The translations under genes were made by a program, and so were the position numbers. Under the pieces are notes generated by a model that saw only the letters and a program-made list of their open reading frames with translations, was not told where the DNA came from and made no database searches. From contig CM047813.1 in the NCBI GenBank assembly GCA_026214975.1, forward strand, positions 30,282,589-30,346,588: DNA of 64,000 nucleotides. The letters run 5' to 3'. This document shows, one piece after another, positions 1-11,693 of the stretch. The first letter of the stretch is position 1, and the number at the start of each line of letters is the position of its first letter. The stretch comes from Gentiana macrophylla. Its lineage: Eukaryota; Streptophyta; Magnoliopsida; Gentianales; Gentianaceae.

Positions 1-1402
1 TACAAGGATTGGAACATGTGCCCAAAGCTTAAACGTTCAAACGGATCAAAACACGTTGGTACTACAACCATACCTTCCCTTTATCAGCATTTTGATCCAC
101 CTTAGAGGCATTTTATGGGCTGGAAATCTTCATGAAAGTTGTATAAAATTGAATCATCTTTCCAACGTAACGTGAATCACTCGATTTGGAGGACTACACA
201 CGAAGTTATGGCCAATTTACTTAAGGTGTGTCAGCTAGGCACGCTCCTGAGAAAAGCTAGGCGCACGCCTACGGGGGAAATTCTGCCAAAGTTTCAGTCC
301 GTGTTTTCAGCATGCTAGGCGTATGCCTAGAAAAGCCTAGGCGCACGCCTAGCGTCCAAATTTGCCAAAACACTTTAAATACCCCCATTTTGGATCTAAT
401 ACTCATCTCTTCTTTCCCAACTCGTTTTTCACCATTTTTTTGCACTTTTCCTTAGTTTAGATTAGTTTATACGTAGATTAGATTATTTTAGTTGTAGATT
501 GTTGTAATCCGGAGGATCTCGAAGATAGCTTGATGCGTTATTGACGGGATTCCGTTCGGAGATTCGATTTTCTACAACTATATATATATTCGGTATTTTG
601 TTTTCTTTCGTTGTTCTTGCTTTTAATCTTTTATTGTTGATTTCTTGTTGTTTTTGTTCATTTAATGAGTAGCTAATTTTCCGATAGTTGAGTTATGTGA
701 TAGTCTATGAAATCGAATCCTAGCTTGTTCATGTGATGTTCTTGATGTTTGATTGTTGATTCACGATGTTACCGTAGTTATAGAACTTATTCTTAATGAC
801 CTTTATTGAATTAGCTACTTGATAATCGTATCACACGTATCGTCTTTACATATGTATTTTGTGAGAGGATACGGGAACCGGGGTTCTAGGATCACCCTGT
901 AAAACCGACTGAGTTGTTCAGATTCGGTTTCGTGTGTGAGGTTTTGTATCGACTTGTCGAGCGTTTCATGAGTAGTAGACCGTGTGAGGTCAGTTAAATC
1001 CGTTCAGCGGACTATTGAACCTGACATAGGAGGGTAGATTATTGAAATAATGTCTATTCTCAGAGCCAGGAAACGACACCCTTTGTGACATCGAGAACGT
1101 TTAGGTGAATCAAGAATACCTCGGGACTTGGCTAGGGTTTGTGAGTATTAGATTGGATCATAGCTCGGCTATCTCTTTTATATAGTTTTAGATCTTTATT
1201 TTTTTTTTGTACATTTAGTTGTTAGAACCGGTGATCTGACAAATCACCACGTTCAATTATTGTGTTGACCTGAATTAAGGATGAGACAGACTTTGGTACT
1301 CGACCAGATTCCCTGTGGGATACGACCTTGACTCACCAATTCTAGGCTACAGTTGACCCGGTACACTGCCGGTAATATTGGACACTTAGAAAAGGCCGAT
1401 CA
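1..1402 (+). mobile_element. LARD-A family LTR, left part cut by window edge
   Basis: The stretch matches the distal 1.4 kb of the LTRs at 44373-46040 and 48688-50361, including the terminal AAAGGCCGATCA, which here ends at 1402. It has a TATA-like box TTTAAATA at 374-381. Just upstream are palindromic words at 265-281, 315-330 and 337-352. No primer-binding site follows the end, so it is either a solo LTR or the 3' LTR of an element that lies mostly outside the window. The + orientation follows from the LTR end. Confidence 0.88.
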
Positions 1403-1721
1403 AACGTCAGTGTCATTACTAACGCTGTTTTTTAAACGTCATGTACCACTTACGTTATTTTCATTAAAAATAATCATTGTACTTGATGTAATTTTTTGAT
1501 TGTTTGAAATAATCGTGGTGTCGAAAATAAAAGTGTGATGCCAATGGAATCATTTTTTTGTTGTAACATATACTTTTAGTGGCTCAGGTTAGGTGGGTTG
1601 TAAGCCTAATTATCTAGTGGACTGATGATTTTGCGGGCTGGATATACATACTACATAGAAAAGAATAATACAGGTGGGGTGGGCTTAGCCCCCTTAGCCC
1701 ATAGTCTACCTCCGTCTTTGC
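1403..1721. other. Unassigned spacer between LTR and gypsy fragment
   Basis: AT-rich sequence with no recognisable coding region or terminal repeat. It joins the LARD-A LTR end to a broken reverse-transcriptase gene at about 1722. A 70-codon open frame on + here is mostly antisense to that gene and is not a gene. Confidence 0.5.
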
Positions 1722-2238
1722 CCAGAAAACTTCTTACCTCTGACACTGTAGTACGTCTTGGCCATTTCTCAATTGCTTCTATCTTTGCCGGGTCAACTTG
1801 TATACCATCCCCAGAAATACGTGTCCTAGAAAACTAACTTGATTCAACCAAAACTCACACTTGGAAAACTTTGCAAACAACTGTTTCTCTTTCAACATTT
1901 TCAAGACGATCCTTAAGAGTTCTTCATGCTCCTATTCATCCTTTGAGTAGATAAGGATATCATCTAAGAATACTATCACGAACTTATCCAAATATGGCAT
2001 GAAAACACGTTGCATCAAGTCCATAAAATTTGATGGAGCATTAGTGAGTCCAAACGGCATAACCAAGAACTCATAATGTCCATATCTTGTACTAAACGCT
2101 GTCATCCGCTACTTTAATCTTCAACTGGTGGTAACCTGACGTAAGATCAATCTTGGAAAACACTTTCTTACCTTGCAACTGGTTGAAAAAACCATCAATC
2201 CTTGGCAGATGATACTTATTCTTGATAGTTAGGTTGTT
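1722..2238 (-). pseudogene. Ty3/gypsy reverse transcriptase, central/3' fragment (element Chromo-E)
   Basis: The minus strand encodes reverse-transcriptase blocks of a Ty3/gypsy element: [30 protein letters not shown], a degraded segment around the expected FLDD box, then [20 protein letters not shown] and VSEVRSFLG. Several frameshifts and stops interrupt it. It continues the coding region at 8989-10510, from which it is separated by LARD-B. Codons for INYQAL lie at the right junction and LNNLTIKNK at the left. The gene stops abruptly after SFLG near 1722, so RNase H, integrase and the 3' LTR are missing. Sequence style suggests a Tekay/Del-type chromovirus; the lineage is inferred. Confidence 0.8.
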
Positions 2239-2243
2239 CAACG

Positions 2244-3678
2244 TGTCACGGATTTTATCTAATGAAACAACAAGTAATAAAATTTATAAATCCGGTATTC
2301 CCCAAGTGTAGGGATCGTAGTATAGCGATTAATACCGGAGTCGGTCACAGGGAATCGGGGTATCTAGTTCATTAATTTTCCTAAGGTTGATACAATTATT
2401 CCTAAACCTAAACTAAAACGGAAAATAAACTGGACAGAGGATTGTCAGTCCAAAGCCAGGAAAATATCGTTGCGAACAAAAGCAAATAAAATAAAACTAC
2501 AACTAAGAAAACAATAAAACTAACTCATGACTGAAGCAAATCAACATAGAACAAACATGATCCACCATCCCGCAACCCTTAATTCTTCCCTAGATTATCT
2601 TATGATGATTCAATCAAAGTTGTGGTTCACCTAATCAAAGGTATGAATTCCTACTCCGTAAGTAATCCGTCTATCAATCTCATCATCTTCCGATCTATAG
2701 AGACTAACGCTCTCAAAACGAGGTGCAAGATTTATTAGATCTAACAACCTAGAGATCTAACCTATCAACTTCCGTTATGTCAAGGTTAAAAGTCTAATCT
2801 TTCCTATGGTGATCTAAGGTTTACACCGATTTCCATCATACGGTAAACATCAAATAGCAATACATCTTCCGATATCGATTGCATAAACAAATAATCAAAG
2901 GAACGAAACAAACTTTAAATTAAACTCACAAAATATCCAAAGGAAGAAATAAAACGCTGTTGGAAAAGTTTCCCATGGCTGCTCCAAGTTCACAGCTTTA
3001 AGACAACACCATGAATCGAACAAGAATAGAAAACGCGAAAACAAAACCTAACTAATCATACCCAGCCTCCCCCAAAGAAGGGGGAGCCGCCGCCAGGTTT
3101 TTCTCTAATGATTGTGTATCAATAGGCCTCAATAATGTGTGTCTTAGGGTTGAAATCGCGCAGGTATTTATAGAAAAGTAAGGCGGCGGCTGCTATGTCG
3201 GTGTTGGACGCCCGTCCAGACCTTCTGGACGCCAGTTCAGGTGCTTTGGACTGCTCCAGACGCTCGTCCACTCAGCGTCCAAACTCTCTGAACCAAAAAT
3301 CTCATCCTGGACGCCAGTCCAATATTCTGGACGCTAGTTCAGTCCCTTTTTCGTCCAAATTCATCTTGATCTTCATTCCAACTTCATCTCTATCTCTTTC
3401 CTTCCATGCAAATCATCACTTGAACATCTTTTAAGCTCCTTTCACCTCATGCAAGCGTACCGACATCACGATAAAAACATGCAAAATGTAACATCTTACA
3501 TCTAAAGATATTTATCCAATAAAATCACATAATTAGCTCGATTTTGCACTTTAATACTTCTAAAACTCATTTGCTCAATATTTCAATATAAAGCTCGATT
3601 TCTATGAGAAACATACGAATATGGAGAGAATTGACATAAAATATATCCTTATAAAACGCATTAAAATCACCCTTAACA
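2244..3678 (-). repeat. LARD-B 3' LTR
   Basis: On + it starts TGTCACGGATT and ends CCCTTAACA, near-identical to 7535-8983. The minus-strand TATA box (TATAAATA) lies at 3165-3172. Its immediate upstream region (3205-3341) carries about six palindromic words such as TGGACGCCCGTCCA. Confidence 0.93.
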
Positions 3679-3715
3679 ACTCCCCCACACTTAAACCTTG
3701 CTCGTCCCGAGCAAG
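3679..3715 (-). other. LARD-B polypurine tract with adjoining hairpin
   Basis: Directly inside the 3' LTR the minus strand has a purine tract (AAGTGTGGGGGAGT, 3679-3692). Next to it at 3697-3715 is a perfect stem-loop with 8 bp arms (CTTGCTCG / CGAGCAAG) and a 3 nt loop. The tract primes plus-strand DNA synthesis in LTR elements. The hairpin has counterparts in LARD-A and LARD-D. Confidence 0.8.
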
Positions 3716-6700
3716 ACAAAACAAAATCAAGACTCGAGACATATAAACATTTATGCAACCATAAAGCATATTCAATAGTTTAGAGGTTCACCCAAGTGTG
3801 TGTGCATAGCCATAACAAATTTCCACTAAATCCACACTTGAAATTGATTCAAGCAAAACTAGCCAACATCCCATTTAAAATAGAAATATAAAAACGATTA
3901 TTACATGCACCTCACAAAACATACATATTCGAAAAGAATGATAGAGGGTATTTAAGACCTTTCTGACATACTCAGAGGATAATCCCTACAACATATCTTT
4001 CAGTTTATACTGGGGATAGTCAGAAGATAACTACGGTTTTTCACCCAATTTTTTCACAATACTATTTGCTAATTTTTCTTAAAGTGCTCTTAATTACACA
4101 CGTATAGCATATGCCCTCATTCCCAAAGAATAGGACGCTTTCGTGATAACACCCTAGCCGGACTACTATCATCGAGCGATGAGCTATTGAACCTCATAGT
4201 GGTATAAGACATTTCGTGATAATGCCCTACCGCACTCAAATCATTGGCAGCTACTTCCGACACTTATACATATATATATCTTATTCATATTATTCATCTT
4301 AGATTGGTATACAAACCTTAAATTATATCCCTCCTATCACATTCAAACCTTCGATATTCACAATGATGTCATACTTTAATTCTAAACACAAACTATTAAA
4401 ATTTTCAAAATTCGTATGTAAGCAAAGAATCATGCGATAATCATCAAAAATCTCTAATCAAATGGGCATAGCTTTAAATTATAGCTCATCATTTACCATG
4501 GCACGTGAAAAATAGTGTTGGGTGAAACATCTAAATTTACTAAATATGCAAAATAACGCACCAATGATATAAAAACTCAAATAAAGATATGCCTTTGCTC
4601 ACTTGGGACAAAACAAACAAATTTTTTAAAATTTAGCACTTTCATAAAATATAGTTCATAGAAATATAATAGTATGGCAAATGAATGTAGATACATAAAA
4701 CCATTTCCCTCCCCCCACACTTAAATAACAACATGTCCTCATGTTGTGCAGAATTAAAGAAAAGATAAAAGAACTTAGCTGATTTGGTAATGATATGAAG
4801 GTTGGCTGAAGAAGACAACAATGGTGATGTCATATGGAGTCCTTCCCAGCTTCAACTCCCAAAGGTAGCTTCGACAAAAACAACTAAAAATGTGCCTGCA
4901 CCACTTGAAAAACATGGCAGTATCTCGGGAACATAGGGGGGGGTATAACATGGCAAAAATAATTATAGACAAGAAATAAGCACATGACATAATGGCTCAG
5001 ATGGAAAAATCACCACACAGTTAAAACACAGGACATCTAAGCGTCAAACATAAAGCCACAGAAGCTTGTAGAATAATATAGACCACATGTGCAAACAGAA
5101 ACATCAAACTCCAACTAATAATGATAGAGGATTATACATGGAAAAGAAGTCATAGAGATTTTTTCAGATTAAGCTCATGTAAAGATGGAAATTATACATG
5201 GAACATTACAAAACAGTAGGGCTAGGTTCAACTACATGAAAAAGATATTACAATGCAATCTACATGATAAAGTGGTAGCGTACGGCAAGCCGACAATAAC
5301 TACCCTCAAGAAAAATAAAAGAAAAATAGAAAAACAATGCAACTAGATGACATGCAACTAAATGATATGCAAAAATAAAAGAAAATAAAAGAAAGAAAAC
5401 TAGCCCACTCATTTGCAACACGACATGTATATAATAAACGTCTACCAAATAATGATAGTTTACGATAAACGACAGTACTATTCATTATATGCAATGTAGA
5501 CGACGCTACTTTAAGACTCATCAAAGGTGATAGCATTATGGAAAACCAACGATTAGCTATACTAAATGATATAACTCATAAGCCAAAGATAGTAGCAACG
5601 GAAAACCGACGAGAGCTACCCATATGAGTTACAAAAATAACAAGAAAGCACATAGGTCTCAAAGCTCACAGGATTCATCACAACGATATGTAGCATACGG
5701 AAACCGACATTAGCTACTAAATAACAATAAGAACAGTTATAGCATACGAGAACCGACATTAACTATAACATGCATGGATGAATCATGTAAATAGAAATTA
5801 ATCAATTATTTAACATGGATCCGTAGATGGAGAGATGTAAACATGCAAGTTCAGAACATCTACGTAAAAATAACTAGCCACAGAAGCTCATATAGAAGTA
5901 TCCATGTCACATAAAGCAATAAAAATCAAGTTAAGAAAAATTTGAACTAAGCATCTCACAATCACGACTTACCTAACACTCAACTAATAAAACAACTAAG
6001 TGTGTGTGAATGAATTTCATGACACCCTCTTATAAGTGCATCCCAAGAATCGAGGTAAATGGGTGTGTAAGATAAAGCCATGCCATGCCACAACAAGATA
6101 GCGTCGAAACACAAACAGTCCACGCTAACATGGACCGCAATAGATGGAAAAGGCCACGAGAGGCTTAAAGTAAAGCATCCAAGTCAGGGGTGAAAGAATG
6201 CAAATTTTTATTACTATATTCATCACAAACCCTTAACATTTTAAAAAAAACTGGGTGGTTGGACGGCCGTTCATGTGTACGGACGGGCGTCTGGTCTGGG
6301 ATTTAAGAACTGGACGGTCGTCTAGGATGATCAAACGCTCGTCTAGTTGCCCTAAGACTTAACAGAACAGGTGCATGTTGGATGGACGAACGTCCACTCA
6401 CTATGGACGCACGTCTGGAAACCAGTGGCCGGGCGTTCACTGAGAGCAGACTCCCGTCTGGTCTTAGCATAAAGCACAACAAACTCGATGGATACCAGAA
6501 AACAGCAGCAACCCTAAAATCATAACCTAATACCATATCATTAAAACAGAAACCCTAGTGTTTATTAAAAACAAAAACAAAACTATGAAACCTAAATTCA
6601 CGTTTCATAAATTGAGTAAAAAACTTTTTGCACATTCTTAACCCAACGGTCATCGAAACATGGCAAAAATAAAAACTCTCAATTTGTGTGACGCTACTCT

Positions 6701-7506
6701 TATTGAAAACTACCTAAAAAGATACGGAAACAGAAACCTAAACCTGAACTACGAAAAATTTAAAACAGAAAAAACAGAAAACCCTAAAAAAAACGTGTTG
6801 AAATCTTCTGAGCCCAAAATGGAAGGGAAAACAGTGGATTTTGACCTCGAAAACGGCACTGAACGGCCTAGGGCATTCACCATGTCATCGGCGTCGGAAC
6901 GAGCTTTCCGAATTGGGGTCCTGCGTTCCAAACGGACACTCGAGCCGAAAGTTACGGCCAAAATACTAACGAGTGCTAAAACGATCCCTTTAATCCAAAA
7001 ATTTGACCGCGAAAAACGTCGAGTCAGATGATTCAACCTCATAATCCTACCTACGAAACCTACCTACGAAAAACAGAAACCCTAGTACATTTATTTAATA
7101 AGCAAAAGAAAGACAAACCAAGATATCTACCTAAAAAAAAAAAAAAAAAAGCAGATGATAGAAGCGACGGACGTCCGTTATCGGACGGACGTCTGCTGAG
7201 AAAGAACAGACGGGCGCTTCAAGTTAATGGGCGCCGCGTCTGCTCGGGCAAAACACAAATCGAGACTATCGATTTGGACGGACGGGCGTCCAATAGCTCG
7301 AAACGCCCGTTTACGTTCAAACCAAGTACTAAACGCCGCTAAACACACGAAAACAGTCCAAACAAAACACGAAAACTAAACAAAACCTAATTGGAACCTA
7401 AACACAAAACTATGAAAAATTAATAATCACTAGATAACACAAACTACCTACGAAAAACAAAAGAGAACAACTTTAGAAAAATTAATAATGAACTGGACAA
7501 CCGTAC
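3716..7506 (-). other. LARD-B internal region, no coding capacity recognised
   Basis: I see no gag, protease, reverse transcriptase or integrase motifs on either strand. A 123-codon + frame at 6660-7031 is antisense to the element and has no recognisable domain. Palindromic words built on GGACG recur at 6255-6460 and 7160-7310, including a perfect ACGGACGTCCGT at 7167-7178. A run of about 19 A lies at 7132-7150. Confidence 0.65.
4708..4746 (-). other. Internal second PPT-like tract plus hairpin in LARD-B
   Basis: On the minus strand the purine-rich TTTAAGTGTGGGGGGAGGG (4707-4725 region) repeats the 3' tract almost exactly. It is again flanked by a stem-loop at 4729-4746 with 7 bp arms (CAACATG / CATGTTG) and loop TCCT. 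It lies about 1.03 kb from the terminal tract. A central polypurine tract is one reading; function is inferred. Confidence 0.55.
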
Positions 7507-7528
7507 CGATTCCCCGGCAACGGCGCCA
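7507..7528 (-). promoter_or_regulatory. LARD-B primer-binding site (tRNA-Asp type)
   Basis: The minus strand reads TGGCGCCGTTGCCGGGGAA a few bases inside the 5' LTR. It is complementary to the 3' end of plant tRNA-Asp, as used by Athila/Tat-type elements and related LARDs. Confidence 0.85.
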
Positions 7529-7534
7529 AAAACT

Positions 7535-8983
7535 TGTCACGGATTTTATCTAATGAAACAACAAGTAATAAAATTTATAAATCCGGTATTCCCCAAGTGT
7601 AGGGATCGTAGTATAGCGATTAATACCGGAGTCGGTCATAGGAATCGGGTATCTAGTTCATTAATTTTCCTAAGGTTGATACAATTATTCCTAAACCTAA
7701 ACTAAAACGGAAAATAAAGCTGACAGAGGATTGTCACCCAAAGCCAGGAAAATATCGCTTGCGAACAAAAGCAAATAAAATAAAACTACAACTAAGAAAA
7801 CAATAAAACTAACTCATGACTGAAGCAAATCAACATAGAACAAACATGATCCACCATCCCGCAACCCTTAATTCTTCCCTAGATTATCTTATGATGATTC
7901 AATCAAAGTTGTGGTTCACCTAATCAAAGGTATGAATTCCTACTCCGTAAGTAATCCGTCTATCAATCTCATCATCTTCCGATCTATAGAGACTAACGCT
8001 CTCAAAACGAGGTGCAAGATTTATTAGATCTAACAACCTAGAGATCTAACCTATCAACTTCCGTTATGTCAAGGTTAAAAGTCTAATCTTTCCTATGGTG
8101 ATCTAAGGTTTACACCGATTTCCATCATACAAGAAACATCAAATAGCAATACATCTTCCGATATCGATTGCATAAACAAATAATCAAAGGAACGAAACAA
8201 ACTTTAAATTAAACTCACAAAATATCCAAAGGAAGAAATAAAACGCTATTTGAAAAGTTTCCCATGGTCGCTCCAAGTTCACGACTTCAAGACAAAGACC
8301 ATGAATCGAACAAAAATAGAAAACGAAAACAAAACCTAACTAATCCGCAACCCCAAATCTCTCCCAAAGTAGGGCGCCGCCAGGTTTTTCTCTAATGATT
8401 GTGTATCAATAGGCCTCAATAATGTGTGTCTTAGGGTTGAAATCGCGCAGGTATTTATAGAAAAGTAAGGCGGCTGCTGCTATGTGGGTGTTGGACGCCC
8501 GTCTGCACCTTACGGGACGCCGGATTCACCGCTTTGATCGCTCAGGGCACGCTCGTCCACTCAGCGTCCAAACTCTCTGAACCAAAAATCTCATCCTGGA
8601 CGCCAGTCCAATATTCTGGACGCCAGTCCACTCTGGACGCTAGTTCAGTCCCTTTTTCTTCCAAATTCATCTTGATCTTCATTCCAACTTCATCTCTATC
8701 TCTTTCCTTCCACGCAAATCATCACTTGAACATCTTTTAAGCTCCTTTCACCTCATGCAAGCGTACCTACATCACGATAAAAACATGCAAAATGTAACAT
8801 CTTACATCTAAAGATATTTATCCAATAAAATCACATAATTAGCTCGATTTTGCACTTTAATACTTCTAAAACTCATTTGCTCAATATTTCAATATAAAGC
8901 TCGATTTCTATGAGAAACATACGAATATGGAGAGAATTGACATAAAATATATCCTTATAAAACGTACAAAATCACCCTTAACA
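7535..8983 (-). repeat. LARD-B 5' LTR
   Basis: Near-identical partner of 2244-3678 with small indels, mainly in the palindromic-word region (8490-8650). It is bordered at 8984-8988 by the CAACG target duplication. High LTR identity indicates a fairly young insertion. Confidence 0.93.
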
Positions 8984-8988
8984 CAACG

Positions 8989-9290
8989 CTTGGTAGTTAA
9001 TGCACATCCTCATACTACTGTCTTTCTTCTTAACGAATAAAACCGGGGCTCCCCACGGTGAAGTACTTGGCTGGATTATGTTCTTTTGTAACATATCCTT
9101 GAGTTGAGCCTTCAACTCTTTAAATTCAGCCGGGGCCACCCTATAGGGTGCCTTAGCAACTGGTGCCGCTCCCGGTACCAACTTGATCTGAAATTCTATC
9201 TCTCTGTCCGGCATGTTCCTGGTAGTTCACCCGGAAACACTTCGGGGTACTCCCTTGCTATCGGAGTTTCTTCCAACTTAGGCTTCACTT
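8989..9290 (-). pseudogene. Ty3/gypsy reverse transcriptase, N-terminal part (Chromo-E)
   Basis: The minus strand encodes [20 protein letters not shown], then [14 protein letters not shown] and [21 protein letters not shown]. This is the classic start of Ty3/gypsy reverse transcriptase. It is cut after INYQAL by LARD-B and resumes at 2238 with LNNLTIKNK. Confidence 0.88.
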
Positions 9291-9443
9291 GTGCAACATC
9301 CATTGCATACAACAAGTAGCCTTCACATCCTTTCTAACATGCTCTTATAGCCTTAACCGCTAAAAGTATAGGGTGACGCTTCTTTCTAGGCTTGTAGATG
9401 TTTCCTTGAAAGGTCTTAGACGATTTCCCGGGTACCTTAAATG

Positions 9444-9800
9444 TCACTCTCTTTCTCTACAGTCCAAGTGTACATAATTCTTGGATAGCCAATCTATTCC
9501 GAGAATTACATCAAAATCTGAAAAGTCCAACACTATCAAGTCACTCTTACACCGATAGGTTCCTACACACACATCCACTTGAGGTATCATCTTAGCTACC
9601 ATAGTTACCTTTCCTAAGGGTGTAGTTATCTCCATAGAATTCTTTAAAGTTTCTGAGGGTAGATTTAGTTTCTTAGCGATCTTAGTTGACACAAAAGTAT
9701 TAGACGCTCCCGTATCAAACAAAGTTGTAACTACTAAGCCATCTAATATTATCATACCTAAAATGTAAATTCGTTCATTTAAATATAATTATAACATAAT
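9444..9800 (-). pseudogene. Retropepsin-like aspartic protease of Chromo-E
   Basis: The frame shows LFDTGASNTFVS, with the catalytic D-T-G triad, and DFDVILGIDWLSKNYVHLDC, the usual C-terminal half of a plant gypsy protease. It lies in order between gag (9930-10510) and reverse transcriptase (8989-9290), as in gypsy gag-pol. The open part covers 103 codons. The link to gag and to reverse transcriptase is broken by frameshifts. Confidence 0.85.
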
Positions 9801-9929
9801 TTAACGTGCTATAACTGTACTTTAATAACATAGAATAAACAAATTAAAGTACCTGAAATAACATTGTCATTAAGCTCCACGAACTCAGCATCCATAGCAA
9901 ACACACAAACAGGCCGACTTGAGCTTTCC

Positions 9930-10510
9930 TTTCCATTGATTCGATTTCCCCTTGTCTTCCTAACCTGGGCAGTTTCTTGCAAAGTGTCTCGGATCTCCGC
10001 AAAGGTAGAAGCCACTTGCACTTGCTCGGCACTCACCATAATGATTCCTATTACACTTTGAGCAAAGTGGTGCACTAGCCGATGGAGTGGCTTTCAAATG
10101 TGTCATTGTCTTCCTTGCATTCTGTTGAGGAGCTGTCCTGTTTCTTCCTTGACTTGTACCAAAACTCCTCTTAAATCCAACTACTATCGAAGGCTTATTC
10201 TTGAAGGTTTCGACCTCTATCGCCTTGTTCAACAACTTTTCCATGTTTCTCGACGTAGCTCCCATCATACCGGCCTGAATCTCATGAGACAAACCATTCT
10301 TATAAAGAGCCATCTTATTTTCCTCAACTCTCATAATTTCTGGATAAAGCCTTCCCAACTCATTAAAACGATTGGTGTATTGAGACACCGTAGTGTGCAA
10401 ACCTTGACTATGTCTCAAAACTGACTTGCTTGATTAGCTTGAACCGCTGGTGGAAAGTACTCATTATAAAACAGATCCTTAATCACCTTCCAATCGGTTC
10501 CGAACTTCAA
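9930..10510 (-). pseudogene. Ty3/gypsy gag fragment with CCHC knuckle (Chromo-E)
   Basis: The minus strand encodes the capsid-type segment WKVIKDLFYNEYFPPAV, a stop near 10425, then YTNRFNELGRLYPEI and a basic linker. It ends with CSKCNRNHYGEC and the knuckle YLCGDPRHFARNCPG. The first cysteine of that second knuckle is replaced by phenylalanine, so metal binding may be lost. Gag would package the RNA into virus-like particles. Confidence 0.82.
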
Positions 10511-10569
10511 CTCCTTTTAAGAGTACATTCGGTGCCGGAACTAAACTCATTAGAAACTCATTCAAGGCT

Positions 10570-11693
10570 TATTCATCTTTATTTAATATTATTTGATCAA
10601 GGATCAACACTTAAAACTCAACACATAGCTCAAAACATCGTTTTCCTCCAAAACAGGATCAATGCGTGCGCGTGCAGTGGTTCAGGGACATGCTGAAAGT
10701 TGTTGTTCAAACAATGCGTGCGCATTGCCTAAAATGCATACGCATTGCCTGTGTTGTGAACCTGAAACAACCTGAAGTAGGAATGCGTGTGCATTCCCTG
10801 GAATGTGTACGCATTCGACATGCTGTGACCATCATGCTCAACTCTGAACCAACAATGCGTACGCATTCTTCCTGGACAAGCCCTAAACATGATTTTTAAC
10901 ACTTCTCTCGATTCTACAACTTTTCCAAACATGTTCTTCATCAATTTAACAACAAAACAGCAGCAAAAGAGATACTTAACATACCTTATCATAGCATATT
11001 GATCTAACATCAAAACACATGAATTCTTACACCCAAAACAACTCCAAATTCATGACTAAACCTTATGATACTTGGATTTACACAATAGGAAGATCTCTTA
11101 CTTGTTTCAAGCACAAAACACACCAAACTTGAAGAAAAAACTGCAGCGACACCTCCAACTCCAACAAAACCCTATTTGATCCACAACCAATTTAAGAAAT
11201 AGTTAGGATCAAGGTTTCTAAACATCTATAACTACGAATAGAACCCATAAAATCACCAAACTTGATCAAAACTGCCCTTTGGCCAAATTTCATACCTTGA
11301 TGAACTTAGTATCAACACGATCCTTGTCTCCTCACGAATCCGGTGATCTACTTTGATCTGAAAATCACCAAGAATTTACTTAGAATTCTGAAGGAGTAAC
11401 TTTGCTCTTTTCTTTTCTCTCAAACTTGTAGGCAAAGTGTTTTCAAACTTCTGAACTTGCAACTTAGTGGGAAGTTTTATTTCTTCCAAATAAAACTTCT
11501 CCTCCTAATATTCCATTAAAACCCTTACTTGACCATTAATTACGGTTTAATCCCCAATATATATATATATATATTTTTCGAGAATGTATATATAAATATT
11601 TATAAAACTTTAAATCTATAAATAAAAATGAATATAATATTTCGTTTTCGCAAAATGATACGCATGTCTTTTTCCGAAAATCGGAATATTACA
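10570..11693 (-). mobile_element. Probable 5' LTR remnant of Chromo-E
   Basis: The right boundary, read on the minus strand, is TGTAATATTCCGATTTTCGG from 11693. This start is typical of chromovirus LTRs in plants. No second LTR copy is in the window, since the 3' half of the element is lost. The left limit is therefore unknown, and the leader/primer-binding site between LTR and gag seems deleted. It contains a word array at 10660-10870 and an (AT)n run near 11551-11572. Confidence 0.45.
10660..10870. repeat. Array of CG-centred palindromic words
   Basis: Five imperfect-to-perfect palindromes share a core: CAATGCGTGCGCATTG (10712-10727), AATGCATACGCATT (10733-10746), GGAATGCGTGTGCATTCC (10780-10797), GAATGTGTACGCATTC (10801-10816) and the perfect AATGCGTACGCATT (10854-10867). 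A degenerate copy starts at 10660. The spacers are unrelated. Confidence 0.8.

Larger units (their letters stand above)
2244..8983 (-). mobile_element. LARD-B: complete non-coding LTR element (6.74 kb)
   Basis: Two ~1.44 kb LTRs (2244-3678 and 7535-8983) enclose 3.86 kb with no gag-pol. The target-site duplication CAACG is intact at 2239-2243 and 8984-8988. The primer-binding site next to the right LTR on the minus strand begins TGGCGCCGTTGCCGGGGA, complementary to the 3' end of plant tRNA-Asp. The polypurine tract borders the left LTR, so the element reads right to left. These features define a large retrotransposon derivative (LARD) that must be moved by another element's proteins. It split the Chromo-E reverse transcriptase. 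Confidence 0.93.

Noticed and set aside
6660..7031. 123-codon + frame in LARD-B with a basic product
   Set aside because: It is antisense to the element, overlaps a similar frame on the other strand, and shows no domain or homologue elsewhere in the window.
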